64,000 bases of DNA from Halomonas sp. GFAJ-1 (lineage in GTDB: Bacteria; Pseudomonadota; Gammaproteobacteria; Pseudomonadales; Halomonadaceae). The notes under the pieces were generated by a model that was not told the DNA's origin, did no database searches, and was given only the letters and a program-made list of their open reading frames with translations. Below, piece after piece: positions 34,059 through 43,364 of the stretch (positions are counted from its first letter, which is position 1; every line of letters starts with the position of its first letter). Where the stretch lies: assembly GCA_002966495.1 (NCBI GenBank), contig CP016490.1, positions 2,604,001-2,668,000 on the forward strand. Reading direction: 5' to 3'. The translations under genes and the position numbers were made by a program.

Positions 34059-34143
34059 TGGTGCGGATGGGGAGACTCGAACTCCCACACCTTACGGCAC
34101 TAGAACCTAAATCTAGCGTGTCTACCAATTCCACCACATCCGC
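34059..34143 (-). tRNA. tRNA-Leu (anticodon TAG)
   Basis: An 85-nt class II tRNA with CCA encoded. The acceptor GCGGATG pairs with CATCCGC, the anticodon arm is CTAGATTTAGGTTCTAG (anticodon TAG), a leucine-type variable arm TGCCGTAAGGTG follows, and the T arm is GGGAGTTCGAGTCTCCC. It closely resembles E. coli tRNA-Leu(UAG). Confidence 0.96.
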
Positions 34144-34228
34144 TGAATACGAGACGTATATTAACAGCTTCTTTGTTAATGTCAACACTTTGAGTATTGT
34201 GGTCTCTCACTAGTGACGTGGGTGGGGT

Positions 34229-34972
34229 ATGCATCTGATGCGATGGCTACATAACAAGCTTAATAGGAGAGCGGTCAAATCAAGCCAATGGCTTCGCGTT
34301 GGGCTGCCAGGCTATTGTGCTTTTTGCCTAGCTCCTGGAGCTGCCGGCAGAGGTTGGTGCTGGGAGTGCTTTAACGACCTCCCGTGGAACAGTGCTGGGT
34401 GTCTGCAATGTAAAGAACCACTGAGCAGCACACCGTTACACAAGCTCCAGGCCGTATGCGGTCACTGTTTAACGAATCCGCCTGCTTTTAGGGCCACAAC
34501 AGCCGAGTTGCTATATCAGGGGCCTGTCATAGAGTTGCTCCACGATTTTAAATTTAATGCCTCTCCCCGTGCAGGAAATCTACTAGTGGAGCTGATGCTA
34601 GCTAACACGCCAACTTCGTTAGGTAGTGTACTGCTGCCAGTGCCGATGTTTCCTGCTCGTGCTCGAGAGCGGGGTTTCAACCAAGCGCATTGGCTAGCCA
34701 GCCAACTGGGGCGTCGGTTGGCGCTGCCCGTTGCTAGCGCCTCAAGTATTAAACATTTGCCTTCACAGCGCTCATTAAATCGCCGCCAGCGAATGGCAAA
34801 TATGGTGGGTGCCTTTAGCGTCGCAACATCACTCCCATCTCATGTGACGATTATTGATGATGTGATAACAACGGGGGCCACTGGGCACGCGTTGGCGATT
34901 GCTGCGCTGAAGGCTGGTGCTGAGCGAGTAGATATATGGAGCGCTGCCCGTACGCCATTGGATAAGAGTTGA
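34229..34972 (+). CDS. ComF-family phosphoribosyltransferase-like protein
   Basis: A 247-residue protein with an N-terminal zinc ribbon (CAFC, CWEC, CLQC, CGHC between about residues 30 and 88) and a C-terminal PRPP-binding domain (VTIIDDVITTGATGHALA). ComF/GntX proteins support DNA uptake or its utilisation; the exact role in Gram-negatives is unsettled. Start could be the second Met 9 bases on. The srkA gene follows after 32 bases. Confidence 0.9.
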   Translation: MHLMRWLHNKLNRRAVKSSQWLRVGLPGYCAFCLAPGAAGRGWCWECFNDLPWNSAGCLQCKEPLSSTPLHKLQAVCGHCLTNPPAFRATTAELLYQGPVIELLHDFKFNASPRAGNLLVELMLANTPTSLGSVLLPVPMFPARARERGFNQAHWLASQLGRRLALPVASASSIKHLPSQRSLNRRQRMANMVGAFSVATSLPSHVTIIDDVITTGATGHALAIAALKAGAERVDIWSAARTPLDKS

Positions 34973-35004
34973 TAGAATGAGGCTTTCTTTCCAAGGAGCG
35001 GTCT

Positions 35005-35979
35005 ATGTCGCATACATTTAACGCACTATCGCCAGACCTCGTGATGTCAGCCGCCGAGTCCATAGGAGTTTGGCCTGCTGGCGAGCCGTTTGCGCTTAAT
35101 AGCTACGAAAATCGTGTGTTAATGTTTCGCGATGATGAGGGTGGTCGCTGGATAGTTAAGTTCTATCGTCCTGGTCGTTGGAGTAACGAAGCGATTCAAG
35201 AAGAGCACGATTTCTTGCAGGAGCTATATCAGGCTAATGTGCCAGTTGTTGCTCCATGGAGAGACAGCCAAGGCCGCTCACTGCATGAGTTTCAAGAGTT
35301 TCGGTTTGCCTTGTTCCCTCAATGCGCAGGTCAAGCGCCTGAATTAGATAATCCTTCGCATCTTTTTGCTTTGGGTGAAGCGCTTGGCAGCCTTCATAAA
35401 GTGGCGAGTAAAAAAGCGTTTCAATACCGTCGTGAGTTGCATTTTGAGCGCGATATTGTTGAAGCGGAAGCGCACGTATTAGCAAGCGAGTGGCTTAATA
35501 AACACCAGCGGCGTGCCTACCAGCAGGTAATCCAAAAAATTCTTCGTCAGCTAGGTGGAGGGACTGTTGAGGCCGCGCCGATGATACGCACTCATGGCGA
35601 TTGTCATTTAGGGAATGTGCTGGGTAGGGACGGGGTGTTTACGCTAGTTGATCTTGACGACTGCATTATGGCGCCGGCTATCCAAGATATTTGGATGTTG
35701 TTACCGGTGAGTGACCCCAATAGCTGGCGCGCGCAATTAAGCGAACTTGTTGAGGGTTACGAAGAGACGCTGCCGTTTCCGCATAAACAAATGTCGCTGA
35801 TTGAACCGTTAAGAGCTTATCGTTTGATTCGCCATACTGCATGGTTGGTCTCCCGCTGGGACGACCCTGCATTTCCCCGCGCATTTCCCTGGTTGGCAGA
35901 AAGCGGTTATTGGGATCAACACATTCGACAGCTTGAACAGCAGTGTTTGCAGCTAGAGAAGCCTATTTGGCTGGCCTAG
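35005..35979 (+). CDS. srkA: Stress response kinase A (SrkA/YihE)
   Basis: A 324-residue aminoglycoside-phosphotransferase-fold Ser/Thr kinase. The nucleotide loop region is FALNSYENRVLMFRDDEGGRWIVKFYRP; the catalytic loop is IRTHGDCHLGNVLGRDG (Asp and Asn) and the metal Asp is in FTLVDLDDC. E. coli SrkA limits death from envelope stress and antibiotics by acting on the MazEF pathway. A strong AAGGAG precedes the ATG. The gene stands alone after comF. Confidence 0.94.
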   Translation: MSHTFNALSPDLVMSAAESIGVWPAGEPFALNSYENRVLMFRDDEGGRWIVKFYRPGRWSNEAIQEEHDFLQELYQANVPVVAPWRDSQGRSLHEFQEFRFALFPQCAGQAPELDNPSHLFALGEALGSLHKVASKKAFQYRRELHFERDIVEAEAHVLASEWLNKHQRRAYQQVIQKILRQLGGGTVEAAPMIRTHGDCHLGNVLGRDGVFTLVDLDDCIMAPAIQDIWMLLPVSDPNSWRAQLSELVEGYEETLPFPHKQMSLIEPLRAYRLIRHTAWLVSRWDDPAFPRAFPWLAESGYWDQHIRQLEQQCLQLEKPIWLA

Positions 35980-36019
35980 GCACGTCATTTATAGGTGCGC
36001 TAGGTCAGCAGCTGTTAGG

Positions 36020-36607
36020 TTATTCTGCCGCTGTTGAATTGGCGTTGCTGCCTTCGCTGGGAGCTGGGCGGTCAGCAGGTATAGGGTTGGCGACGCCTTC
36101 GCCATTAGCCTGTCGGCGAGCAGCGTTAATCTCTGCTGATGGATTGTCTTGCGCAGAAATGCTGACGCTTTCATCAAGCGTTAAAATGAATGCATCACCT
36201 GGGTTAAGGGTGCACGCTGTGTCGTCGCACGCTAGCCCGTACTGGCCGTCTTCCGAGTAGGCGCTGGCTTTGAAGGTGCCTGAGTAAATAGCGCTTTCGG
36301 CATCATCGGTTTCAATACAGGTAGCATCTTGGGTAGTAATCCGGATGCGGTTACCGCTTAACTGTGCATTCGCTACCAGAATGCAGTACTCGGGTAGCTC
36401 ATGAGTGGCGCTATTTACAGGCGCGGGGTGCAACAAAATATCTGCTTTACGAGCTTGGTCTTCGCTCAGGCGGAGGTTTTCAATGACTTCAACACCAATA
36501 CTAGCGCCACTAGGCAGAGTCAGAGAGGCATCAGCTGCTTGAAGAGGCGCAGCTAATGCTGAACCAATTAGGGTAGTTAACCAAAAAGACGTTGATTTAA
36601 ATGACAT
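36020..36607 (-). CDS. Exported hypothetical protein
   Basis: A 195-residue protein with a signal peptide (MSFKSTSFWLTTLIGSALAAPLQA). The mature part is probably a small periplasmic beta domain (SIGVEVIENLRLSEDQARKADILLHP, CILVANAQLSGNRIRITTQDATCIET) with several Cys (about five) that could form disulfides; the last ~45 residues are low-complexity Ala/Asn/Pro/Glu. No family recognised. Confidence 0.65.
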   Translation of the reverse strand: MSFKSTSFWLTTLIGSALAAPLQAADASLTLPSGASIGVEVIENLRLSEDQARKADILLHPAPVNSATHELPEYCILVANAQLSGNRIRITTQDATCIETDDAESAIYSGTFKASAYSEDGQYGLACDDTACTLNPGDAFILTLDESVSISAQDNPSAEINAARRQANGEGVANPIPADRPAPSEGSNANSTAAE

Positions 36608-36947
36608 GTAGAGTGCTCTCAGATTTGACGCTGCGGTTAAAGCAAAAATAGTGATTAATCATAGCACAGCTCAAATAGACACGAACGGGGGAGCGCGGCA
36701 CTCTGCCACAGTGGTGCTAGGTACGTTAAAATAAGCCAAGACGCGGCTTTTAGTTGTACAAAGGTTATTTTAAGGTATATTTTTGTATATGAGTGGCGTG
36801 AAAACGTATTACGCGGCTTGTAAGTATTTGTTTAAAAATATTTGTTTACGAGCATTAGGTTGCAACTAATAGTTTGTGCGCATCATGACTCACAAGCGCG
36901 ACAACAGCGCTTAAAAGAGAGTACGCACAGTTTGTATGAGGCTTAAC
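36608..36947. other. Intergenic region without a gene
   Basis: A 340-bp AT-rich stretch between divergent genes. It must carry the folE promoter and that of the exported protein, but I cannot pick convincing -35/-10 pairs. No RNA gene, repeat or riboswitch was seen. Confidence 0.5.
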
Positions 36948-37499
36948 ATGACTGACGACATCGCCCAAAACTACCGCCAGATTATTACTGCTATAGGAGA
37001 GAATCCAGAGCGTGAAGGGCTACGTGATACGCCCAAGCGGGCGGCAAAAGCCATGCAGTTTTTAACAGCAGGGTACCGGCAGTCGCTCGAAGAAATAGTG
37101 AATGGCGCAGTGTTTGAATCTCAGACCGATGAAATGGTACTGGTGAAAGATATCGAACTCTACTCGATGTGTGAGCATCACCTGCTGCCATTTATTGGTA
37201 AATGTCATATCGCTTACTTACCCAACGGCAAAGTGCTTGGGCTTTCTAAATTTGCTCGGATTGTTGATATGTTTGCAAGGCGTATGCAAATTCAGGAAAA
37301 CCTTACCCGTGAAATTGCAGAAACCGTGCAGCAAGTTACTCATGCCAGAGGGGTTGCCGTGGTCATTGAGGCGCGCCACTTATGCATGATGATGCGAGGC
37401 GTTGAGAAGCAAAATTCAAGCATGACATCGTCGGTAATGCTGGGCGGCTTTCGTGCTAATCAGGCTACCCGCCAAGAGTTTTTAACGCTGATTAGTTGA
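36948..37499 (+). CDS. folE: GTP cyclohydrolase I
   Basis: A 183-residue enzyme converting GTP to dihydroneopterin triphosphate, the first step of folate (and queuosine) synthesis. Zinc and active-site blocks are seen: ELYSMCEHHLLPFIGKCHIAYLPNGKVLGLSK and ARHLCMMMRGVEKQNSSMTSS, with the Cys/His/Cys zinc ligands intact, so it is the zinc-dependent FolE type. I start at the ATG at 36948 because GAGG lies 7 bases before it; a start 12 bases upstream is possible. Confidence 0.95.
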   Translation: MTDDIAQNYRQIITAIGENPEREGLRDTPKRAAKAMQFLTAGYRQSLEEIVNGAVFESQTDEMVLVKDIELYSMCEHHLLPFIGKCHIAYLPNGKVLGLSKFARIVDMFARRMQIQENLTREIAETVQQVTHARGVAVVIEARHLCMMMRGVEKQNSSMTSSVMLGGFRANQATRQEFLTLIS

Positions 37500-37653
37500 G
37501 TGGGCTGTTATGCAGTGCTCACCCCAGGCTTCTGTGCCTTTTTTTGGAGCTAGCGTCTGCGTTGTTGCCAAACACTTGGTCAAATGTGCTTTTTCGTCTT
37601 AGCATGAAGGGGTTTATGAGCCTGCGAGGCCATCATTTGGTCAGGAGTCTGTC

Positions 37654-39111
37654 ATGGAAGCGCTGAAAGAGACACAGCTGTATTGCCCTTTTGCCTATAT
37701 CGACGGCAGCTGGGTGGCCGCAGACAGCGGTGAGCAGATCAACGTTATTAATCCGGCAACCGGCGAACCGGTTGGCGATATCCCGCGATTAGGCAAAGCT
37801 GAAACAGAACGCGCCATTGATGCGGCGGACACCGCATTGCCCGCCTGGCGAGCATTAACCGCTCAGGAGCGTGCTGACCTATTACTCAAGTGGCATGATT
37901 TAATGCTTGAGCACCAGCATGATTTGGCACTGCTAATGACCTATGAGCAGGGCAAACCTGTAAAAGAATCAGAAGGCGAGATTGCATACGCCGCGAGTTT
38001 TTTGCGCTGGTTTGCCGAAGAAGCGAGGCGTGTTTATGGTGAAACCATCCCTGCAGCTAAGGCTAATCAGCGGATCGTGGTCACCAAGCAGCCGGTAGGC
38101 GTAGTGGGTGCTATTACACCGTGGAACTTCCCGGCGGCGATGATAACGCGTAAGGCTGGAGCTGCTCTGGCCGCAGGTTGTACTATCGTGGTCAAGCCTG
38201 CCAGCCAAACACCATTTTCGGCTACCGCGCTGGCGCTGCTTGCTGAGCGAGCAGGTATACCACGTGGTGTTTTCAACGTTGTGCCGGGTAATGCGTCTGA
38301 AATAGCCAAAGCACTGACGCAGTCGCCTAAAGTGCGCAAAATTACCTTTACGGGTTCCACTGAGGTCGGGCGTAAGCTGATGGCTCAGGCAGCTGAGCAT
38401 GTTCAAAAAATATCGCTAGAGCTGGGCGGTAACGCACCGTTTATTGTTTTTGAAGATGCTGATCTTGATGCTGCGGTTGAAGGTGCAATGTCGGCTAAGT
38501 TTCGCAACGCCGGCCAAACCTGTGTGTGTACGAACCGTTTTCTAGTTCAGTCCAGCGTGATTAACGCTTTCTGCGAAAAGCTTGCGGTGGCGATGAACAG
38601 TGAGCTTCGAGTAGGGGATGGCACTAAATCCGGTGTTAATATCGGTCCGTTGATTGACGAAAATGCGGTAAAAAAAGTCAGTGAACACGTACAGGATGCG
38701 GTTGATAAGGGCGCAGAGCTGTTGCTGGGCGGTCATCCACACCCGTTAGGTGGCAACTTTTTCACCCCCACACTGATAAGCTTTGCGACCGATACAATGA
38801 AAGTGGCTCATGAAGAAACCTTCGGTCCGCTAGCAGCCGTGTTTCCGTTTGATGACGAAGAGACCGCCATCGAAATGGCTAACGACACTGAGTATGGCTT
38901 AGCGTCCTACTTTTATTCGCGCGACCTAGCGCGGGTATGGCGCGTTGCTGAGGCGCTTGAGTATGGCATGGTGGGTATTAACACTGGGCTTATTTCCAAT
39001 GCAGCAGCGCCGTTTGGTGGGGTAAAAGCCTCTGGCCTTGGCCGCGAAGGCGGGCACCAGGGCTTAGAAGAGTATTTGGAAACTAAATACCTCTGTATTG
39101 ATCTAGGCTAA
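37654..39111 (+). CDS. gabD: NAD(P)-dependent succinate-semialdehyde dehydrogenase
   Basis: A 485-residue aldehyde dehydrogenase. The catalytic Glu is in LELGGNAPFIVFEDADLD, the Cys in FRNAGQTCVCTNRF and the cofactor site in PWNFPAAMITRKAGAALAAG. It is closest by eye to GabD, which oxidises succinate semialdehyde to succinate in GABA breakdown. No gabT is adjacent, so the pathway partner lies elsewhere. It ends at a bidirectional terminator shared with purH. Confidence 0.92.
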   Translation: MEALKETQLYCPFAYIDGSWVAADSGEQINVINPATGEPVGDIPRLGKAETERAIDAADTALPAWRALTAQERADLLLKWHDLMLEHQHDLALLMTYEQGKPVKESEGEIAYAASFLRWFAEEARRVYGETIPAAKANQRIVVTKQPVGVVGAITPWNFPAAMITRKAGAALAAGCTIVVKPASQTPFSATALALLAERAGIPRGVFNVVPGNASEIAKALTQSPKVRKITFTGSTEVGRKLMAQAAEHVQKISLELGGNAPFIVFEDADLDAAVEGAMSAKFRNAGQTCVCTNRFLVQSSVINAFCEKLAVAMNSELRVGDGTKSGVNIGPLIDENAVKKVSEHVQDAVDKGAELLLGGHPHPLGGNFFTPTLISFATDTMKVAHEETFGPLAAVFPFDDEETAIEMANDTEYGLASYFYSRDLARVWRVAEALEYGMVGINTGLISNAAAPFGGVKASGLGREGGHQGLEEYLETKYLCIDLG

Positions 39112-39144
39112 CTGCTCTCGTCAGGTCATTTTAAGATGAAAATA

Positions 39145-39180
39145 AAAAACCCCCATTGGCGCCGTGCCAACGGGGGTTTT
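39145..39180. terminator. Bidirectional terminator between gabD and purH
   Basis: AAAACCCCCATTGGC pairs with GCCAACGGGGGTTTT (one mismatch) around a 5-base loop, between convergent genes. Confidence 0.9.
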
Positions 39181-39203
39181 CGTTTTACAAGAAAGGATGG
39201 TAC

Positions 39204-40802
39204 TTAGTGGCGGAAGTGGCGCATACCGGTAAATACCATCGCAATGCCCGCTTCGTTAGCGGCATCAATCACTTCCTGGTCACGCATTGAGCCACCGGGC
39301 TGAATAACGGCGGTAATGCCTGCTTCAGCGGCGGCGTCGATACCGTCGCGGAAGGGAAAGAATGCGTCAGAAGCCATGACTGAGCCAGGAACCGAGAGCC
39401 CTTCATCGGCTGCTTTAATACCGGCAATTTTAGCTGAGTAAACCCGGCTCATTTGGCCAGCGCCAACGCCAACAGTTTGTCCAGCTTTTGCATACACAAT
39501 GGCGTTGGATTTAACGAATTTAGCCACTCGCCAAGCAAACGCTAGGTCACGTAGCTCCTGTTCAGAGGGCGCACGTTCGCTGACGACGGTTAACTCTTCA
39601 CGGGTCACCATGCCCTGATCGCGTTCCTGCACCAGCAGGCCGCCATTAACGCGTTTAAAATCAAATGCCGGCTGCTGTTCACCGGGCCAGTGAGCGCTAA
39701 CATCCAAAAGGCGCACATTCTGTTTTTCCGCCACAATGGCAGCTGCCTCATTGCTAACGCCGGGTGCAATAATCACTTCTACAAACTGACGGTCGATAAT
39801 GGCTCGTGCGGTCGCAGCGTCTAGCGCCACATTGAAGGCGATGATGCCGCCAAACGCGCTGGTGGGGTCGGTAGCAAACGCCTTGTCGTAGGCTTCCAAG
39901 GTGCTTGCACCAATGGCTACGCCACAGGGGTTGGCATGTTTGACGATAACGCAGGCCGTTTCATCAAACGCTTTTACGCACTCAAAGGCGGCATCGGTAT
40001 CAGCCACATTATTAAAAGAGAGCGGCTTGCCTTGCAGTGTTTTTGCAGTGGCAACGCTTGGTTCGCTTGCGGTCGGGTCAACGTAAAATGCCGCTTGCTG
40101 GTGGGGGTTTTCCCCGTAGCGCATATCCTGCTTTTTATGTAACTGCAGATTGAAAGTGCGAGCGAAGGAAGCGTCTTCGCTGCGTACTTTGCGGCCTAGA
40201 TAGTCGGCGATGGCACCGTCATAACCTGCCGTATGTTCAAACGCCTTAACGGCAAGATCAAAGCGGGTTTCAGCGCTTACCTGGCCATTGTGGTGAGAAA
40301 GTTCACCTAGAACGCGTGCATAGTCATCCGCGTTCACCACAATCGTCGTGAAGGCATGGTTTTTTGCGCAGGCGCGCACCATTGTGGGTCCGCCAATATC
40401 GATGTTTTCGATAGCGTCTTCTAACGTGCAGTCAGGGTTGGCTACGGTGGCGGCAAAGGGGTATAGGTTAACCACGACCATATCGATTGGCGTAATATCG
40501 TTCTCTGCCATCACAGCGTCGTCTTGGCCGCGGCGAGCAAGAATGCCGCCGTGAATTTTGGGGTGTAGCGTCTTAACCCGGCCATCCATAATTTCGGGAA
40601 AGCCGGTGTGCTCAGACACTTCTTTTACCGGGATACTGTTTTCTTGCAGCAGGCGAAACGTGCCACCCGTAGAAAGTAGCTCTACACCGTTTTGGCTCAA
40701 GCCACGGGCAAATTCAACAATGCCGGTTTTGTCAGATACGCTTAGGAGTGCGCGGCGAACGGGAGTTACATTGTTACCAGCTTTAAGAGTGCTATCAGCC
40801 AT
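39204..40802 (-). CDS. purH: Bifunctional AICAR formyltransferase / IMP cyclohydrolase
   Basis: A 532-residue enzyme for the last two steps of IMP synthesis. The N-terminal MGS-like cyclohydrolase domain (VRRALLSVSDKTGIVEFARGL, GRVKTLHPKIHGGIL) is followed by the formyltransferase domain (LRYGENPHQ-type DMRYGENPHQQAAFY, CVIVKHANPCGVA). It ends RHFRH, as in homologues. It follows fis on the same strand, the dusB-fis-purH order often seen in gammaproteobacteria. Confidence 0.97.
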   Translation of the reverse strand: MADSTLKAGNNVTPVRRALLSVSDKTGIVEFARGLSQNGVELLSTGGTFRLLQENSIPVKEVSEHTGFPEIMDGRVKTLHPKIHGGILARRGQDDAVMAENDITPIDMVVVNLYPFAATVANPDCTLEDAIENIDIGGPTMVRACAKNHAFTTIVVNADDYARVLGELSHHNGQVSAETRFDLAVKAFEHTAGYDGAIADYLGRKVRSEDASFARTFNLQLHKKQDMRYGENPHQQAAFYVDPTASEPSVATAKTLQGKPLSFNNVADTDAAFECVKAFDETACVIVKHANPCGVAIGASTLEAYDKAFATDPTSAFGGIIAFNVALDAATARAIIDRQFVEVIIAPGVSNEAAAIVAEKQNVRLLDVSAHWPGEQQPAFDFKRVNGGLLVQERDQGMVTREELTVVSERAPSEQELRDLAFAWRVAKFVKSNAIVYAKAGQTVGVGAGQMSRVYSAKIAGIKAADEGLSVPGSVMASDAFFPFRDGIDAAAEAGITAVIQPGGSMRDQEVIDAANEAGIAMVFTGMRHFRH

Positions 40803-40852
40803 GAGAGTGCTCGTGTGCAGGGTCGAAAGTTAAAAACTAATAACGCCCCGTA

Positions 40853-41176
40853 TTAGGGGGCGTCACCTTCAATGAGTCCGTACTGTTTCAGCTTCTTGCG
40901 CAGCGTGCCGCGATTTAAGCCCAGTACATCGGCAGCGCGGGTCTGGTTGCCATCGGTATGTTCCATAACACAGGCAAGAAGTGGCGCCTCTACTTCGGCC
41001 ATCACCATGGCATACAGGTCAGTTGCCTGACTGCCATCGAGATGCTCGAAGTAACGACGCATAGCGGTTTCAACCGCCTCTCTTAGCGGTTGAGGCGGCG
41101 TTGTGGTAGCAGGGTCCGCCAGCGTGCCGGAGAGCTGTGGAGAAAATTCGCTGGAAAGCAGGTCGCGTTCGGTCAT
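40853..41176 (-). CDS. fis: Nucleoid-associated DNA-bending protein Fis
   Basis: A 107-residue Fis. The central helical part (LREAVETAMRRYFEHLDGSQATDLYAMVMAEVEAPLLACVMEHTDGNQTRAADVLGLNRGTLRKKLKQYGL) contains the dimer core and the C-terminal helix-turn-helix. It bends DNA and activates rRNA and other promoters. It overlaps dusB by 4 bases, the classical dusB-fis operon. Confidence 0.96.
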   Translation of the reverse strand: MTERDLLSSEFSPQLSGTLADPATTTPPQPLREAVETAMRRYFEHLDGSQATDLYAMVMAEVEAPLLACVMEHTDGNQTRAADVLGLNRGTLRKKLKQYGLIEGDAP

Positions 41177-42213
41177 GCAGCATGGCTTCCTTTGGCTAGC
41201 AGACGCTCTGCAGCGTCATGCGTCATGGCATTGTTAATCCACTCAAACTGCGAATCAGGCGAGCTAAGCGCATTAAATTGTTGTTTTAGCATGCGGCGTT
41301 GATGGTCAGAAAAGCGCTGATCATCATTGACGTACCAGCCAACATGCTTACGTGCGATGCGAACACCCATGGTCTCGCCGTAAAATGTGTGCAGGGCGCC
41401 CACGTGTTCGGCAAGCACTTGGCAGCGCTCGGTCAAGCTAGGGGAGGCGAGCCGCTCGCCGTGGGTCAAATAGTGATTAATTTCTTGAAATATCCACGGA
41501 TTGCCCTGGGCGCCGCGACCTATCATGACCGCATCGGCTCCGGTATAGCAGAGCACGTCATGGGCTTTTTCTGGGCTGGTAATGTCGCCATTGGCGAATA
41601 CGGGTATAGAAAGGCGCGACTTAATGTCCGCTATCGTGTCGTACTCTGCCCAACCAGTATAGCGCTGCTCCCGGTGGCGTCCATGTACCGCTAACGCTTG
41701 AATGCCTGCTGACTCTGCCAGTTGAGCGATGCGCAGGCCATTATTTGATTCAGCGCACCAGCCCGTGCGGATTTTAAGCGTCACTGGAATATCTACTGCA
41801 GCGACTACCGCTTCTAGTATCTCTGCCACCAGCGCTTCATCTCGCATCAGGGCAGAACCCGCTGCTTTGTTGCAGACCTTTTTTGCTGGGCAGCCCATGT
41901 TGATATCAATCACCTGCGCGCCTAGTTCAGCGTTGAGTCGCGCCGCATGGGCAAGCATGTCAGCATCGCCGCCGGCAATCTGCACCACACGCGGGGCTGG
42001 TTCGCCCTGGTGATCCATACGCAGCTGAGACTTACGGGTATGCCACAGCGATGGGTCGGCGGTGACCATCTCGCCCACTACCCAACCAGCACCAAGCCGC
42101 CGGCAAAGCTGTCGAAAGGGACGGTCGGTAACGCCTGCCATGGGCGCCAGTATTACCTGATTAGGCATCTGGTAAGGCCCAATCTTCGGGGGGTGAGTCG
42201 TCAGTAGAGTCAT
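41173..42213 (-). CDS. dusB: tRNA-dihydrouridine synthase B
   Basis: A 346-residue FMN enzyme that reduces uridine in the tRNA D loop. Blocks ILAPMAGVTDRPFRQLCRRLGAG, INMGCPAKKVCNKAAGSALMRD (with the catalytic Cys) and TGADAVMIGRGAQGNPWIF are typical. The gene is first in the dusB-fis unit; its own upstream region presumably carries the fis promoter. Confidence 0.96.
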   Translation of the reverse strand: MTLLTTHPPKIGPYQMPNQVILAPMAGVTDRPFRQLCRRLGAGWVVGEMVTADPSLWHTRKSQLRMDHQGEPAPRVVQIAGGDADMLAHAARLNAELGAQVIDINMGCPAKKVCNKAAGSALMRDEALVAEILEAVVAAVDIPVTLKIRTGWCAESNNGLRIAQLAESAGIQALAVHGRHREQRYTGWAEYDTIADIKSRLSIPVFANGDITSPEKAHDVLCYTGADAVMIGRGAQGNPWIFQEINHYLTHGERLASPSLTERCQVLAEHVGALHTFYGETMGVRIARKHVGWYVNDDQRFSDHQRRMLKQQFNALSSPDSQFEWINNAMTHDAAERLLAKGSHAA

Positions 42214-42311
42214 AGTGCTGCGTTGTGGGCCTGCATGAAATCGACGGGTAGGCGTTTCAAGGGGGCGTATGATACGCCTACTCGGCGATGGGGTGAAGGC
42301 CGAAAGCGCGA

Positions 42312-43223
42312 TTAAGCCGGTCGCATCCCAGATAAGCGTACCCAGCCTTCACGAATAATCGGCTCTTCCATGATGAGTCCTTGAGCTTGGTAGGCTTCTA
42401 GCACGTCGTTGGCTTGGTTAGCTAAAATGCCGGATAGGGCAAGATGCCCGCCTGGGGCAACGTGGCCAGCAATCATTGGAGATAGCTCAACTAGAGGGCC
42501 TGCCAGTATGTTAGCAGTAACAACGGGATAGGGGCCGTCCGTTAACTGTTCGGGGTAGTAAAGCGCTAGTTGCTGATCATTGATGTGGTTGCGTTCGGCA
42601 TTATCCCGGCTCGCTTGAAGTGCCTGGGGGTCGATGTCAGTGGCATCGGCATGGACGGCGCCTAATTTTAGCGCTGCAATCGCAAGTATTCCTGAGCCGC
42701 AGCCCACATCCAGTACCCTTTTATCGTGTAGCTGTCCGGCAACGGCTAGGCTGTCCAGCCATTCCAGGCAGAGTGCTGTGGTGGGGTGAGTGCCGGTGCC
42801 GAAGGCGAGTCCGGGATCTAGAATCAGGTTGACGGCGTCGGCTTCTGGCGGCTCATGCCAGCTAGGGACAATCCAGAGTCGCTCACCCATTTTCAATGGA
42901 GTGAAGTCATCCATCCACTCTCTTTCCCAGTCCCGGTCAGCAAGCAGCTCATATTCGATCATGGGGCAGGGGTCGCTGGGCAATTGCTCTGCCCATGCTG
43001 CCTCAATTCGCCCTAACATTTCGTGAATGCCTTCTAGATCGTCGTATAGGCCGGTTAATATTGTGTCCTGCCACAGCGGTGTTGTGCCTCTTTCAGGCTC
43101 GAAAACAGGGTTGTCATGGGCATCTTGTAGGCCGATGGCGGTGGCGCCTTCTGCTAGCAGTAGCTCTTCGAGCAGGTCCGCTTGCTCGGGGGCGACGTGA
43201 GCTTTGAGTTGAAGCCAGGGCAT
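42312..43223 (-). CDS. prmA: Ribosomal protein L11 methyltransferase
   Basis: A 303-residue enzyme that trimethylates L11 at several amines. N-terminal substrate domain begins MPWLQLKAHVAPEQADLLEE. The AdoMet motif is LDVGCGSGILAIAALKLGA, with VTANILAGPLVEL (the NPPY-like post-I region). I start at the ATG at 43223, preceded by GGAG; nine codons upstream in frame are unlikely to be used. It follows accC on the same strand. Confidence 0.95.
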   Translation of the reverse strand: MPWLQLKAHVAPEQADLLEELLLAEGATAIGLQDAHDNPVFEPERGTTPLWQDTILTGLYDDLEGIHEMLGRIEAAWAEQLPSDPCPMIEYELLADRDWEREWMDDFTPLKMGERLWIVPSWHEPPEADAVNLILDPGLAFGTGTHPTTALCLEWLDSLAVAGQLHDKRVLDVGCGSGILAIAALKLGAVHADATDIDPQALQASRDNAERNHINDQQLALYYPEQLTDGPYPVVTANILAGPLVELSPMIAGHVAPGGHLALSGILANQANDVLEAYQAQGLIMEEPIIREGWVRLSGMRPA

Positions 43224-43283
43224 GGGGATCTCCGCTGCATGGAATAGCAATTCGTTGAGAAATGTTAGAACGTTATAAACAGC

Positions 43284-43310
43284 AACGGGGTGGCTTTAGC
43301 CACCCCGCTT
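43284..43310 (-). terminator. Hairpin between accC and prmA
   Basis: GCGGGGTGGC and GCCACCCCGT pair around a 4-base loop; the following tail is only weakly T-rich, so it may attenuate rather than stop the accBC transcript. Confidence 0.5.
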
Positions 43311-43364
43311 AGCAGTACGTACCTAGTGCTACCGGCCTAGATGTTGCCAGTGTCTTGGGTTGTG

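Noticed and set aside
39901..40833. Plus-strand open frames inside purH
   Set aside because: Shadows of purH in other frames with no ribosome site or homology.
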